This document shows positions 21,110 to 33,024 of a DNA stretch of 48,045 nucleotides, one piece after another. The stretch spans positions 1 to 48,045 of the forward strand of contig JALUTQ010000012.1 of assembly GCA_032718865.1 (NCBI GenBank). The letters are read 5' to 3'. Position 1 is the first letter of the stretch; every line of letters begins with the position of its first letter. The notes under the pieces were generated by a model. It saw only the letters and a list, made by a program, of their open reading frames with translations, did no database searches and was not told the DNA's origin. The DNA comes from Tilletia caries (Eukaryota; Basidiomycota; Exobasidiomycetes; Tilletiales; Tilletiaceae). The translations under genes were made by a program, and so were the position numbers.

Positions 21110-22895
21110 CTAGGGGCTTGTAGGGTAGGATGGAGATCCTGGGGTAGGGGTGGTAGGGAATTCTCTTCGGGGTATCTTGTGCGGAGGGGAATTCTCGCGA
21201 AGGGGAGGAGCTTGGGTTCCTTGCTTGGGGCTTGGGACGAGGAAGGCGCTGATTGGCAGCTGGCCCACCTCAATTCCCCCTTCCCTTTCCCTTAGCTCGA
21301 GGTGATTTGGCCGCCTTGGCTCTGGCTGTGAGCTTGAGGATGGTCTCGCCGTACGTGCTGCTAGAAGGGGCCTTCGTCTTCTTGCGTCCACTGTTGGAGG
21401 TACTGCTGGAAGCATGACGGCTGGGGCCTGCTGTCGGTTGCATGTGGGGTGGTGGGGTTCTTTCGGCGGCCGGGGGGGTAGCACACCGTGGTTGGTTTCG
21501 TGTGCCATCGTGCTGTCTTCCGTGGGGGGGCCGAGGGGTTTTTCTTCCTGAGGGACACCGAGTGAGTGTTCGGGGGGTGGGTGGGGGTGTTGTGCGTCTT
21601 GCTCTGGTCCCTTTCTCCTCGTGCATTCATCGACAGGGTGGTTCTTGCGGCACTTCTTGCAGTATGGTGTCGGGCAGTGGTCTTGGATGTGTGGGTCCCC
21701 GTAGTTGCCGCGGCAAGATCTGCATGCTGGCATGCGGCCATCGAAGGAGGTTTCGAAGTAGGTGTTCCCACACCAGACCCATAGGACGAGTAGGGCCAGT
21801 TCAAACCAGTCGAGAGGGAGCTCCTTATTGTCGTTCTTGAATTCGACAATTGCGACCACGATGCCCGTTTGTCTCGGGGGTTGTGAGTCGTCCGAGGGGC
21901 GAGTGGTGATGGTCCATAGGTGAGTAATAGATAGCCATTTGTGTGTTGAGCCGCGGAAGGCGTCGGCGAGGGCCGTGCCGCTTTCAGTGGCGCTAAGGTG
22001 GACTTTGATGACCCGCGAGCGGAGTGGGAGGGCGGGTCCCCATGTGGTTGCCGAGTATGGGATTCCCTTCCAATAGATGCGGAAGCCAATACGCTTGGCT
22101 GTCTTGAAATCCTCCATGTCGGCCCAGCAGACTTTGACGGTTTTGTTCCGGTTGCCTGAGGAGGAGATGTCAATGACGATCGGCCTATTGAAGCCCTTCT
22201 TCCTCCCGTGCTTCTCCGTGTCCGCAATGAGTTTGCACTGGTGGTCCGGGTTCTCCGGGTCAAAGTTGCGGGCTGTAATGGTGTAAGAGGCCGTGCAGGG
22301 GCCGCAAGAGGCCTGGCCCTTATTGACCAAGGGGGCGACTTCGGCGTATGTGATCGTCGGTTCTTTGTCGCAAGGGTGGCTTTCGGCGACGATGACCCGG
22401 CGGTAAGATTGGGTGATCGACCCGGCCGAGGAGAAGGAGTTGTCCTCGGCGGCTTGGTCTTCGTCCATTCCATCGTCCATGTAGGTGTCAGTGGGTTTGG
22501 TACTGGGGGGGAAGGGTTGGTTCATGGTTGACCTTATGAGCAGTCTTGGGCTCAGGAGCGTTGTGACCGTGTGTTGCGGTGGATGTGGTTGCTTTACCGC
22601 CATGTTCGCGCTCGGCGATGACCATGTCCATATTGACGGTGTGGCGATCCTCAAGGAGTGACTGGACTTCCTTGCCGAACTCGTTGATCTGTGGGCCTTC
22701 GGGGCCGACAGTCTGGGTGTCGGGCTCGTATTCACCGTAGTCTTCATCCTGGTCCTGGGAGTCTTTAAGGTGGGAGGAGGTGGTGGTTGACTCGGTGGTA
22801 GAAGACTCCTGAGTGGACTGAGAGTCCTGGGAGCTGACCGATATGGGGGCGGCGGCGGTGCCGTGGATGATGGCTCGAGAGCGAAGGGTGGACAT
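21110..22895 (-). CDS. LINE ORF1: zinc-knuckle RNA-binding protein
   Basis: The ATG at 22895-22893 (MSTLRSRAIIHG) opens a frame of about 594 codons ending TAG at 21110. It has an acidic Ser/Thr-rich start, a central domain (YTITARNFDPENPDHQCKL and onward) and then two knuckles, CX2CX7HX4C and CX2CX3HX4C (CRSCRGNYGDPHIQDHC and CKKCRKNHPVDEC), followed by a Pro/Ser-rich basic tail. The product should coat LINE RNA. A G7 run near 22505 shifts the frame in this arm; the other arm has six and stays open there, so it is probably a sequencing error. ORF2 starts about 190 bp further on in another frame. Confidence 0.82.
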
Positions 22896-22914
22896 CGTGG
22901 GTAGTAGGTGTTTG

Positions 22915-22962
22915 GGGGGGTGGGGTGTGGGTGTGTGTATGTGTGTGTGTTGTGTGGTTGGG
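22915..22962. repeat. GT/CA microsatellite in the LINE leader
   Basis: An imperfect run of GTGTGTATGTGTGTGTG lies just 5' of ORF1 on the transcribed strand (CA-rich in the RNA). It is partly surrounded by G-runs and is copied at 25041-25085 of arm 2. Confidence 0.8.
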
Positions 22963-23013
22963 TAGGATGGTGTGGATGGTGCTTGTGGGTGATGAAGGGA
23001 GAGGGAGAGCCCG

Positions 23014-23020
23014 TTATATA
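23014..23020 (-). promoter_or_regulatory. TATA-like motif upstream of LINE ORF1
   Basis: TATATAA on the minus strand, inside CCTATATAACGGG, lies about 120 bp before the ORF1 ATG. LINEs usually use internal promoters, so it may be a chance match, or a host promoter next to which the element landed. Confidence 0.35.
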
Positions 23021-23038
23021 GGTGTATGGCTGCCCTTC

Positions 23039-23707
23039 TCATGATTGTTCTTCTGTGATGAGGGTGGTCGACGCTGTCGGAATCCAGGGTGTCGTGGTGG
23101 GTGGAATGCCGTACAGGTGGCCTGGGATGAAGAGGAGTTGACAGGGGCGTGTGGTGGTAGAGGACGGAGGGAGAGGAGTGTGTCGGATGAGTATCGAGTA
23201 TTTGTGTGTCCGTGGAATGTAAAGGAGTTGGATGATGAATGTCGGAGTTGAAATCAAGTTGGTTGTCCCCGCCGTTGGCCCGCGTCCTTCCCGTTGGAAC
23301 TCCGTCAATATGCACCACGTCAGCATGCACCGGTGCGAGCCACGGTGGCAGCGAGTACTGGGGTGTTGTGGTGTCGTGGCAGAAACGGGCCGAGTGGCCC
23401 GGGGATAGGGGGTCTGCAGGTGGGGTGAGGATGATGGTGGGGAGGGTGTTGTCGATGCTGGGGCTGGGTTGTCCGTGAGCGCTGCTGCTTGTGGCGTGGC
23501 TAGGTGGCTCCGTCGTCGAGGAGGGGTTCGTCGGGGTGGCCAGGCTCTGTGCTCCCTTGCGCGCGCCTGCATCGTTCTGGCGGTTGAGGGAGATGTGGTG
23601 CTCGAGGGGAGGGTAGGTGGTTGGGATCCGGGAATCGGATTGCGGTTGGTGTTCCCAGCTCTGTCGACAGACCTCGCTGCTCTCCGCGTCGCGCGCGCAT
23701 TCGGCAC
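23039..23707 (-). CDS. Hypothetical 222-codon Pro/Ser/Thr/Arg-rich open frame
   Basis: The frame starts MPNARATRRAARSVDRAG and is rich in Pro, Thr, Ser and Arg with no recognisable motif. It is open in both arms, but arm 2 is a copy, so this gives no conservation evidence. Several other frames are also open here because of the GC-rich composition. It could be part of a LINE leader or noncoding sequence; I give it low weight. Confidence 0.2.
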   Translation of the reverse strand: MPNARATRRAARSVDRAGNTNRNPIPGSQPPTLPSSTTSPSTARTMQARAREHRAWPPRRTPPRRRSHLATPQAAALTDNPAPASTTPSPPSSSPHLQTPYPRATRPVSATTPQHPSTRCHRGSHRCMLTWCILTEFQREGRGPTAGTTNLISTPTFIIQLLYIPRTHKYSILIRHTPLPPSSTTTRPCQLLFIPGHLYGIPPTTTPWIPTASTTLITEEQS

Positions 23708-23949
23708 GGAGGGGAGATGGTTGAGCTTCTATGTCCTCAGCTTTTTGAGTCCAGTGGGTGAGGTCTAGAGGTGCTGATTGGGCGTTGGTTTGGGGCCCGC
23801 AGGTGGTGTTCTTGATCGTGCCTTAGGAAATAATAAGTCGACCCGGGTCGTTTTTGGGCGCGTTTGGCGCGTGGGGGCGAGCTCGTCTTGCTCGCGAGGG
23901 GCTCATTGTTGAGCCGGTGTCGTGTGGACCCCTACAGGGCCGGAAGCAC
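23708..23949. other. Innermost part of arm 1, no gene seen
   Basis: GC-rich sequence with a T/G bias and repeated GGGGGCGAGCTCG/CGAGGGGCTC words. The first bases (about 23725) differ from arm 2 by a homopolymer: a single G here against 14 C there. No recognisable function. Confidence 0.5.
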
Positions 23950-24034
23950 GTCTGTGCAAGATTCAAAGCGAAGCAGTACATGTACCTTCGCCAATGACGT
24001 GTGGTGTCGTCTGGATGACTCCTCAAATGTGGTA
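23950..24034. other. 85-nt single-copy spacer at the palindrome apex
   Basis: Arm identity stops abruptly after GGGCCGGAAGCAC at 23949 and resumes in reverse complement at 24035. The intervening 85 nt has no partner elsewhere in the window. It contains a small imperfect hairpin: GCGAAG at 23968-23973 pairs with CTTCGC at 23986-23991 around GTACATGTAC. I see no sequencing-adapter-like sequence and no telomere repeat. A single-copy loop is expected both for a fold-back (template-switch) event and for a genuine inverted duplication with a spacer. Confidence 0.9.
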
Positions 24035-24257
24035 GTGCTTCCGGCCCTGTAGGGGTCCACACGACACCGGCTCAACAATGAGCCCCTCGCGAGCAAGACG
24101 AGCTCGCCCCCACGCGCCAAACGCGCCCAAAAACGACCCGGGTCGACTTATTATTTCCTAAGGCACGATCAAGAACACCACCTGCGGGCCCCAAACCAAC
24201 GCCCAATCAGCACCTCTAGACCTCACCCACTGGACTCAAAAGCTGAGGACATAGAAG

Positions 24258-24271
24258 CCCCCCCCCCCCCC
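24258..24271. repeat. C14 homopolymer present only in arm 2
   Basis: Fourteen C stand where arm 1 (about 23725) has a single G in the equivalent position. This is the largest difference between the arms close to the centre. Confidence 0.9.
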
Positions 24272-24288
24272 TCAACCATCTCCCCTCC

Positions 24289-24957
24289 GTGCCGAATGCG
24301 CGCGCGACGCGGAGAGCAGCGAGGTCTGTCGACAGAGCTGGGAACACCAACCGCAATCCGATTCCCGGATCCCAACCACCTACCCTCCCCTCGAGCACCA
24401 CATCTCCCTCAACCGCCAGAACGATGCAGGCGCGCGCAAGGGAGCACAGAGCCTGGCCACCCCGACGAACCCCTCCTCGACGACGGAGCCACCTAGCCAC
24501 GCCACAAGCAGCAGCGCTCACGGACAACCCAGCCCCAGCATCGACAACACCCTCCCCACCATCATCCTCACCCCACCTGCAGACCCCCTATCCCCGGGCC
24601 ACTCGGCCCGTTTCTGCCACGACACCACAACACCCCAGTACTCGCTGCCACCGTGGCTCGCACCGGTGCATGCTGACGTGGTGCATATTGACGGAGTTCC
24701 AACGGGAAGGACGCGGGCCAACGGCGGGGACAACCAACTTGATTTCAACTCCGACATTCATCATCCAACTCCTTTACATTCCACGGACACACAAATACTC
24801 GATACTCATCCGACACACTCCTCTCCCTCCGTCCTCTACCACCACACGCCCCTGTCAACTCCTCTTCATCCCAGGCCACCTGTACGGCATTCCACCCACC
24901 ACGACACCCTGGATTCCGACAGCGTCGACCACCCTCATCACAGAAGAACAATCATGA
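24289..24957 (+). CDS. Arm 2 copy of the hypothetical 222-codon frame
   Basis: Mirror of 23707-23039 with the same predicted sequence. Coding status is equally doubtful. Confidence 0.2.
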   Translation: MPNARATRRAARSVDRAGNTNRNPIPGSQPPTLPSSTTSPSTARTMQARAREHRAWPPRRTPPRRRSHLATPQAAALTDNPAPASTTPSPPSSSPHLQTPYPRATRPVSATTPQHPSTRCHRGSHRCMLTWCILTEFQREGRGPTAGTTNLISTPTFIIQLLYIPRTHKYSILIRHTPLPPSSTTTRPCQLLFIPGHLYGIPPTTTPWIPTASTTLITEEQS

Positions 24958-25099
24958 GAAGGGCAGCCATACACCTATATAACGGGCTCTCCCTCTCCCT
25001 TCATCACCCACAAGCACCATCCACACCATCCTACCCAACCACACAACACACACACATACACACACCCACACCCCACCCCCCAAACACCTACTACCCACG

Positions 25100-26880
25100 A
25101 TGTCCACCCTTCGCTCTCGAGCCATCATCCACGGCACCGCCGCCGCCCCCATATCGGTCAGCTCCCAGGACTCTCAGTCCACTCAGGAGTCTTCTACCAC
25201 CGAGTCAACCACCACCTCCTCCCACCTTAAAGACTCCCAGGACCAGGATGAAGACTACGGTGAATACGAGCCCGACACCCAGACTGTCGGCCCCGAAGGC
25301 CCACAGATCAACGAGTTCGGCAAGGAAGTCCAGTCACTCCTTGAGGATCGCCACACCGTCAATATGGACATGGTCATCGCCGAGCGCGAACATGGCGGTA
25401 AAGCAACCACATCCACCGCAACACACGGTCACAACGCTCCTGAGCCCAAGACTGCTCATAAGGTCAACCATGAACCAACCCTTCCCCCCAGTACCAAACC
25501 CACTGACACCTACATGGACGATGGAATGGACGAAGACCAAGCCGCCGAGGACAACTCCTTCTCCTCGGCCGGGTCGATCACCCAATCTTACAGCCGGGTC
25601 ATCGTCGCCGAAAGCCACCCTTGCGACAAAGAACCGACGATCACATACGCCGAAGTCGCCCCCTTGGTCAATAAGGGCCAGGCCTCTTGCGGCCCCTGCA
25701 CGGCCTCTTACACCATTACAACCCGCAACTTTGACCCGGAGAACCCGGACCACCAGTGCAAACTCATTGCGGACACGGAGAAGCACGGGAGGAAGAAGGG
25801 CTTCAATAGGCCGATCGTCATTGACATCTCCTCCTCAGGCAACCGGAACAAAACCGTCAAAGTCTGCTGGGCCGACATGGAGGATCTCAAGACAGCCAAG
25901 CGTATTGGCTTCCGCATCTATTGGAAGGGAATCCCATACTCGGCAACCACATGGGGACCCGCCCTCCCACTCCGCTCGCGGGTCATCAAAGTCCACCTTA
26001 GCGCCACTGAAAGCGGCACGGCCCTCGCCGACGCCTTCCGCGGCTCAACACACAAATGGCTATCTATTACTCACCTATGGACCATCACCACTCGCCCCTC
26101 GGACGACTCACAACCCCCGAGACAAACGGGCATCGTGGTCGCAATTGTCGAATTCAAGAACGACAATAAGGAGCTCCCTCTCGACTGGTTTGAACTGGCC
26201 CTACTCGTCCTATGGGTCTGGTGTGGGAACACCTACTTCGAAACCTCCTTCGATGGCCGCATGCCAGCATGCAGATCTTGCCGCGGCAACTACGGGGACC
26301 CACACATCCAAGACCACTGCCCGACACCATACTGCAAGAAGTGCCGCAAGAACCACCCTGTCGATGAATGCACGAGGAGAAAGGGACCAGAGCAAGACGC
26401 ACAACACCCCCACACCCACCCCCCGAACACTCACTCGGTGTCCCTCAGGAAGAAAACCCCTCGGCCCCCACGGAAGACAGCACGATGGCACACGAAACCA
26501 ACCACGGTGTGCTACCCCCGGCCGCCGAAAGAACCCCACCACCCCACATGCAACCGACAGCAGGCCCCAGCCGTCATGCTTCCAGCAGTACCTCCAACAA
26601 TGGACGCAAGAAGACGAAGGCCCCTTCTAGCAGCACGTACGGCGAGACCATCCTCAAGCTCACAGCCAGAGCCAAGGCGGCCAAATCACCTCGAGCTAAG
26701 GGAAAGGGAAGGGAAATTGAGGTGGGCCAGCTGCCAATCAGCGCCTTCCTCGTCCCAAGCCCCAAGCAAGGAACCCAAGCTCCTCCCCTTCGCGAGAATT
26801 CCCCTCCGCACAAGATACCCCGAAGAGAATTCCCTACCACCCCTACCCCAGGATCTCCATCCTACCCTACAAGCCCCTAG
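25100..26880 (+). pseudogene. Arm 2 copy of LINE ORF1
   Basis: It starts with the same MSTLRSRAI sequence and is open through both zinc knuckles (to about 26380), where this arm has the better sequence at its C6 run near 25490. It then loses the frame in the C-rich tail: indels around 26410-26480 move translation out of the proper C-terminus and create an artificial 864-codon frame that runs into the endonuclease. The true tail continues in another frame to TAG at 26880. Confidence 0.8.
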
Positions 26881-27067
26881 CCATGATTCAAATTCGTGCC
26901 ACCCCACACCAGACGGAGTCTGGTCCCCATACACACAATCCTTCTATGCCCCTTACCGGACAAATAAGCCAATCAAACGGCCACGTAGTCCATATGCCCT
27001 CTGGAATGCAGTACGCCTCCTTTTCAAAACACTGATTAGCTTGATCCTAACAACCACGACAGGCTGT

Positions 27068-30000
27068 ATGCGCACAATGACACTTGTCTCTGCAACCCCG
27101 ACAGAAACAAAGCCACTGAAGGTAGCAACCTTCAACTGCGGAAAAGCTGGCCTCCGCCGACGTTTAGCTGACATCTTCTTAACCAAAGACTCTGCTCTGG
27201 CCAACGCTGATATCATCTTCCTCCAGGAATGCTTTATCACAGAACCCATCACCATCACAGATGACCACGCCTTATCCACCATCTTAGGTACCTTCTACCA
27301 CTCCTCCTACCGCGCCATCCTGACATCGGATGCAGGTATCCTCTTCCTCACCTCCGCAGTACAGCCCACTACCGCCGCCCATGGCCCAAGATGGGCTTAC
27401 GCTGAAGCAACGATTCGACCGCTCGGTACGGGGTCCGCGGCCATCACGACTATCGACCTCTGGTCCATACACGGCCCGGTCACCGACCTATCGTTCTGGG
27501 ATACCGAGTGGCCCCGAGCTCGGGACCTCTACCACAAATCGATTGACACAATCATCGGAGCGGATTGGAATTCTACCCCCCTCCCCACTCCGAGACTCCC
27601 TTACCGGCACCACCTGCTCGTGCCCATGGCACCTGATCGCCCCTTCACTCATCCCACTGGACGTCGAAGACACCTACCGATACATCTTTCCTGAACACCG
27701 CCAATACACCCGCATCGTCCTAAATGCGGCAGGGCGGATCACGTCCGCGAAACGCATTGACTCCATCTGGGCATCCAGGCGCCTCCTCCCCTTCTCAAAA
27801 CATCCTCGTTTCACACCGACATCGTCGGACCACCACGCGGCGGCGGTTAGCTTTTCCCTCAACGTCGCCTTTGCAAAAAGAACCAAATACCCACACCCAC
27901 CCCTGGACCCTCCACCCCGGCATAATGAACGACCTTCAATTCTGCAACACGATCCTAAACACATGCGCGGAAATCGGCCCACCACCCACCAATATACGGG
28001 ACAACGATCGAGTGGTAACATGGGAGAACTACATCCTCCGACTTCGGGACGTAGCCCGCACCGAATCAACCCGGGTCGGCAAACGACTCTTGTCTCTCCG
28101 AGAGAGCGTGACGACCCTGGAACAAGAAATTAAAGCCCTTTTTCCTTCCAGACCCCTCGGAAGCTCTCAAGCTCCCATCTCTAATGTCACGCCTTCACAA
28201 AGCACGACAACAGGTACACACATCGTCCGCAATCAGAACGACAAACCAGAAGACCCTCAACGTTTTTCGCCCATCGTCATGGATAACCACCTCCCTCACA
28301 AAAACTGGCGGTTCCCACACCATATCCCGCCTACGAGACAATCAGGGCCGAACCACAACAGACCCAGACTCTATGCGACGGATAGCTTACGCCTTCTTTG
28401 CAGACTTATACTCCATACCACCGAAGCACCCCTCCCAAGACTGGTGCCAAGCTCGCCTCCTTCAAGCTTCCCACACACGGTTTTTCACTGGCGGACATCA
28501 ACCTACTCGATGCCCCATTCACAAAGGAGGAACTCACATCAGCGGTCCGAGCCTCCAACCCGTACTCCTCCCCTGGACCCACCGGCCTGGGCTACTCCTT
28601 CCTCACCCTTACGCTGAAAACAACGGGACCCCACCTTCTCAGCCTCGCCGAGGGCATGCGGCATGGTCAACCGCTCAACGTACTCCTCCAAACCACCCTA
28701 CTCCACAAGAAGGGCGACAAGGCTGACCTGGCGAACTACAGACCGATATCCGTCTCGGACACCACGATCCGAACCATAACAAGAATGGCGGCCCAGCGCC
28801 TCCAAACAGCAACGGGCCACGCCCTGCCATGGAACCAGGCAGCCTTCATGCCCGGCCGCCGGACATCTCTAATCTCGGGGACTCTCCAGGGCATCATTGA
28901 CCACTTCGGACAGGACCGCCCCCACTCGATCCTCTCGCAACCACAGGACCTCTCAAACCAAACCCAGCCCGAGCAGCCAACCTCCTTCTTCCTCCTTCTA
29001 CTAGACCAACAGAAGGCGTACGATCGCGTGGGACACCCCTGGCTGTGGGCCACGCTCACGACCGCAGGATGCCCCCCCAGCTTCCTCCGTCTTCTTCAAT
29101 CGCTATACAGCTCACCTCACCTTCAAGTATCGATCAATGGACATCTCACCGACCTGGTCCCCCTTCGAGCTGGAGCATTACAGTGTGACCCCCTCTCTTG
29201 CTCGCTATACAACGTTTCCCTGCAACCACTCCTGGACCTGCTCACAGACCTTAACATTGGCATTACAGTCCCAGGTCTTGGCCGTACCACGTACCTAGCC
29301 TTCGCGGACGACGTGGCGATCCTCATGCCCGGAGGAAACCAAGGTATCACCCAATGGCCAAAGATACTTGAGGCCATCAGGATATACGAAACTGCGAGCG
29401 GAGCTCGTCTGAACCGAAACAAAAGTGGCTTTGTGGAGATCTCACATCCCACCCACTCGAGCGTTGAAAACGTCTCCCCTCGTTCCGCTATGCTTCATGC
29501 TGGCTTCCAGGAACTCGAAACATACCAGGACGAACTCACCCACTTGGGACACCCTGTCAACACTGATCCTCAAGGGCTACCTTGCCCCTTCGCCTATGGC
29601 GACCGACTCCACGCAGTTGGGACACGCATTAAAAACCTAGAGCAGGCTAACACCGACCTTATCCTGCGCACGCGCCTATGCAACAGCGTGATCACACCCA
29701 TGCTCTGGCATCACAGCTCGACAGGAGGCCTCCCAATCAACTCCCGCTCCCTCATCACAGAAGCCACATGCAAATATCTGTACCTAGGGGACAAGCCGTG
29801 GTTCGGAACGACGGTCCTCAGTGCCCCCCCCCAGACACTTGGGAGGCCTGGGACTGATACACCCAGACCACATGTTCACAGCTCAGTCCATGACCTTCCT
29901 CTCCCACAACCTACTCCGAACAGACAACATTGGCAAGTGGCTCCGAGAAGGTCTCGCCTGGGAGCTTCACAGTCGATACAAATGCTCCCCGGTAGCCCTC

Positions 30001-32061
30001 CTTCTCCCCCCGGAGCATCTTTCACAAGACCCTCAAACGACGCGAAACGAGAGCCGCAGGCTTCTGGGGTCGATTACTCCACGCCCTGGCAAACACAAAC
30101 CTTCACCTCGACTCCGACTGGGCGAACCTGGACACCGCCGCTTTACTCGAGCTCCCCTGGTTCCTGGAAGGCGCTTCACCTCCTTTACCCTCACCATGGA
30201 CCGCAGACAGCTACCACACAGTAGCCAACCGCGGATGGATCACATGGTCGGATATCCTGTGGAAATCGTCCCCGACCACACGAGCCCAAACCTTCTCGCC
30301 TGCCTGGCCACTGTCCCCACCCGGGCCACCAGCCTGCCAGCGGAACCTCGTACCCCGCCCTGGCGCCTCCGCCGACCCCAAAGGCCCGCACATGGGCCTC
30401 ATGTTCGGCTCATACTGGAAATCCCAGCCACTGAAACTCCGCTCCCGGCTCCAGGCGTTGTCAACCGGCCTTTTCGACGACATCTCAGACCCTACCCTCC
30501 AGCGACCACGCACACGCGATCCCCACGCAACACATTTCCCCTGGCACCTCGTCCTCCCTCAAAGCCGACAATGGCACGAAGTCTCGACCCGCCTGACACG
30601 GCGCGACCTGGGACTGGCCACACCAGTCATGCCCCCGTGGCCCAGCCACCTTTCCACGACCGTCACCACAGCAAACTGGTCCCGGGCTTGGAAGGAGCTA
30701 CACGAATGCACATTGCCCAGCGCAGCCATTGCGGACTGCTTCCTCTGGATGCACCAGCGTATATGGCTGGCCACAGACAAAGCAACGGCCCTCCCCTGCC
30801 CTCACCCTTCCTGCTCCGGCTACGACAGCGCTGAGCACTCGTTCTTAATCTGCTCTTTCGCCTTGACGCTGTGGGACGCGGCCCTAACCACGCTCTAAGG
30901 AAGAGCACGGAGTGCCCCGGAATTTCCGCACTCCGGGGAGGACCTCCGCAGCAATTCCGGGGCCTCTCAGGGCATTCCGCATTCCGGTTAAATTACTCTT
31001 CTTTCGGGCGCAGAGCTCCGTATTCCGGGGAAAAGATTCAAATTCGTACATCTGGAATTCCGGCTTCCGTCAAAATTTAGGCTTTGATCAATTTTCGATT
31101 CCGCATTCTGCAGCTCCCGGAATGCGGAATTTCGCCGGATTCCGGGACTCTCCTCCGCAGTCGCAAGATCATATGAAAACGAGTCGACCCCTTTCTAAAT
31201 CGGCTTTGTACTCGTCCACAGTCTACATTGAAGCTCTGCATTGGCCATTTGATGCCTCACTCGCGTCAATTTGCTCCTCTTCAAGCCTCATGTGTCCTGT
31301 TGAGACCACAAGACTGGGTCTCCTCATATGTGAAACTCGCCGGAGAGTCTCATTGATAAATGAAACCCCGAATGAGACCCCACATCACGTGACCCCCGGA
31401 ATCTCCCGGAATCCGGCGGAATTTCGGGAGAATGAGCTTGTCTGACCACAGATTCCGCATTCCGCAAGAAAAGTTACGGCCAAAGCAAGATCTATTCCGC
31501 ATTCCGGCTGAGCGGTACCAGGAAATTCCGGCTTCCTGCTTAAAAGGACTAAACTGACAAAAATTGAAAATTAGCATTCCGGGTTCCGGGTACCGCCGGA
31601 ACTCTGCCCGGAGTGCCCCGGAATTCCTGCAAACCCATTCCGGGGTCTACTCCGTGCTCTTCCTTACCACGCTCCACGCCCTAGGGGTCGCATTCAATCC
31701 GCCGATCGACGCCGCCGAGGTTGCCCTGGGGTGGCCCTCCCACCCCAACCACCGGCCCCGACTCCTACTATGGCGCACCGCCGTGATCCACTTGATCGTA
31801 ACACTTCGCCGGCCAGCCCTTCAGCGCCTCAAGGACACAGGCACCTTCACGTTACCTCTCGTGGACGCCTCCCGGTTCAGATCATCGCTTCAGCTCACGA
31901 TATCGGAAGGCATCGCGATCGCATTGACCCGACACCGAGCTCGAGCCGCGCGCAAAGGGAGCAACTCCCTGCACCTGTTCACCAAAACCTGGCTTCAAAA
32001 CTCAACCTTTGCACACCTACCATCTCAGGACGATCCCCGCCCTTCCTTCACTTTCTTTTGA
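27068..32061 (+). pseudogene. Arm 2 copy of LINE ORF2, interrupted by the hAT MITE
   Basis: Same domain order as 20922-15924, with more frame breaks: the reverse transcriptase is split by indels near 28142, 28480 and 29825. A substitution turns LQGDPL into LQCDPL near 29183. The C-terminal part, from MPPWPSHL to ALTTL (30600-30895), is open here while arm 1 carries a C9 run, so this arm is probably right there. After the MITE the frame runs to TGA at 32061. Confidence 0.85.
30888..31674. mobile_element. Arm 2 copy of the hAT MITE
   Basis: Element 30896-31666 (771 bp) has the same TAAGGAAGAGCACGGAGT termini and the duplication CCACGCTC at 30888-30895 and 31667-31674, the complement of the arm 1 duplication. 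Confidence 0.95.
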
Positions 32062-33024
32062 CTACCATCAATCTTCCTTCCCAAAATCCACGGTCGCTAC
32101 ATCGGCACATGACACATCAACGATTAGATCTCGGCGCCACATCGATCCAGCATCCTCAAGCAGGGTACCGGCCCACAGCTCTAGGCCACCTCGTTCACCC
32201 TACCGCCCCCAATCTCTCGATACCAGGCAACGTATGCACGGAACCCATAACGGCCGCCAATGCGGAGGCTGAAGGAACCCTCTCTGCGGTGCTATCGGGA
32301 TTGAGCCAGACTTTGGGATGATGGATTGGAACAGCATAGAGGTCGATTTGGCGACCGACACCCCTTATACCCCCTTTGACGTGTCCCCATTATTGCTTTG
32401 TCCACATTGGCATCTTGCTCTCCACAATCTTTCCCATCCGCCAAAAATAAGCAATGGATACCCCATGTACAAAACCGCCCCTGGTTGGCAACAGCCGTTT
32501 CTCCCCGCGAATGGTTAGCGAAGCCCACGTGGAATTTTTTTTATGTTAAGTCCGAACCGTCCCTGCAGCAAAATGGAGCAAGGTGATCGTGAAAAAAAAG
32601 ACGCAACAACGTCGTTTAACGCGATTTCTAAACAGGAGTGACGAGAACAGATGGCACGCTGAGGATGTAGTCACCCGTGTGCAGGCTGGCAGAGTGTAGG
32701 GACAGGCGCTGCAACCTGAGGCAGGACGGACGGGTGTCCGCACAGACGGACAAATGGGTGACGCCGCCAGGAACGGTGAGGCGGTGAGGATGGGGTAGCG
32801 GCATAGCCGCTGAGCTGCCGCCGAGAACCGCCGGGTGTAGAAACGAGTCTTATTCGCTCAGATGGTGACCAGCGGCCAACCGGACAGAGTGAGCAAAAAC
32901 CAGCGGCGATCCAGCGATAAAGTCGGAGGCTAACCACCGGCGTTACAGAGGCATGGATACAGCCGACGGTATACCTCTGGTTAACCGCCGCAACTTTTTG
33001 CTGAGACTGAGTACTGAGTGCTGG
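32062..33024. other. Arm 2 copy of the LINE 3' region and the segment next to element B
   Basis: Mirror of 15923-14961. It contains a GTGAAAAAAAAG run (about 32590) that may be the LINE 3' tail. No gene is recognised. Confidence 0.45.

Larger units (their letters stand above)
15387..23020 (-). mobile_element. Tad/L1-like LINE retrotransposon, interrupted by a hAT MITE
   Basis: Minus-strand order: a (CA)n-rich leader, ORF1 with two zinc knuckles (22895-21110), then ORF2 with an apurinic-type endonuclease, reverse transcriptase and C-terminal Cys/His motif (20922-15924). This is the standard two-ORF layout of APE-type non-LTR elements such as fungal Tad. The ends are provisional: the 3' end is set at an A8 run and the 5' end at a TATA-like motif. 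I did not find target duplications. Two ORF2 frameshifts shared by both arms and the MITE insertion mean this copy is dead. Confidence 0.85.
1..23949 (+). repeat. Arm 1 of a giant inverted repeat
   Basis: The whole segment recurs in reverse complement at 24035-48045. Paired landmarks are the MITE (478-953 with 47069-47555), the integrase element (5780-14956 with 33029-42237), the hAT element (16320-17096 with 30896-31666) and LINE ORF1 (22895-21110 with 25100-26880). This arm usually keeps the longer reading frames, for example the 986-codon reverse transcriptase frame, so it looks like the better-resolved copy. It still has its own homopolymer errors: a G7 run near 2980 must be G5 for the transposase to splice in frame, and a G7 run near 22505 must be G6 for LINE ORF1. 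Confidence 0.97.

Noticed and set aside
23950..24034. Leftover sequencing adapter as cause of the palindrome
   Set aside because: No adapter-like sequence such as AACAACAACGG is in the loop. An adapter-free fold-back remains possible.
24666..26630. 654-codon and 864-codon plus-strand frames in arm 2 as single proteins
   Set aside because: They join LINE leader, ORF1 and endonuclease through indels that arm 1 does not have. The zinc-knuckle and tail frames show the true ORF1 ends at 26880.
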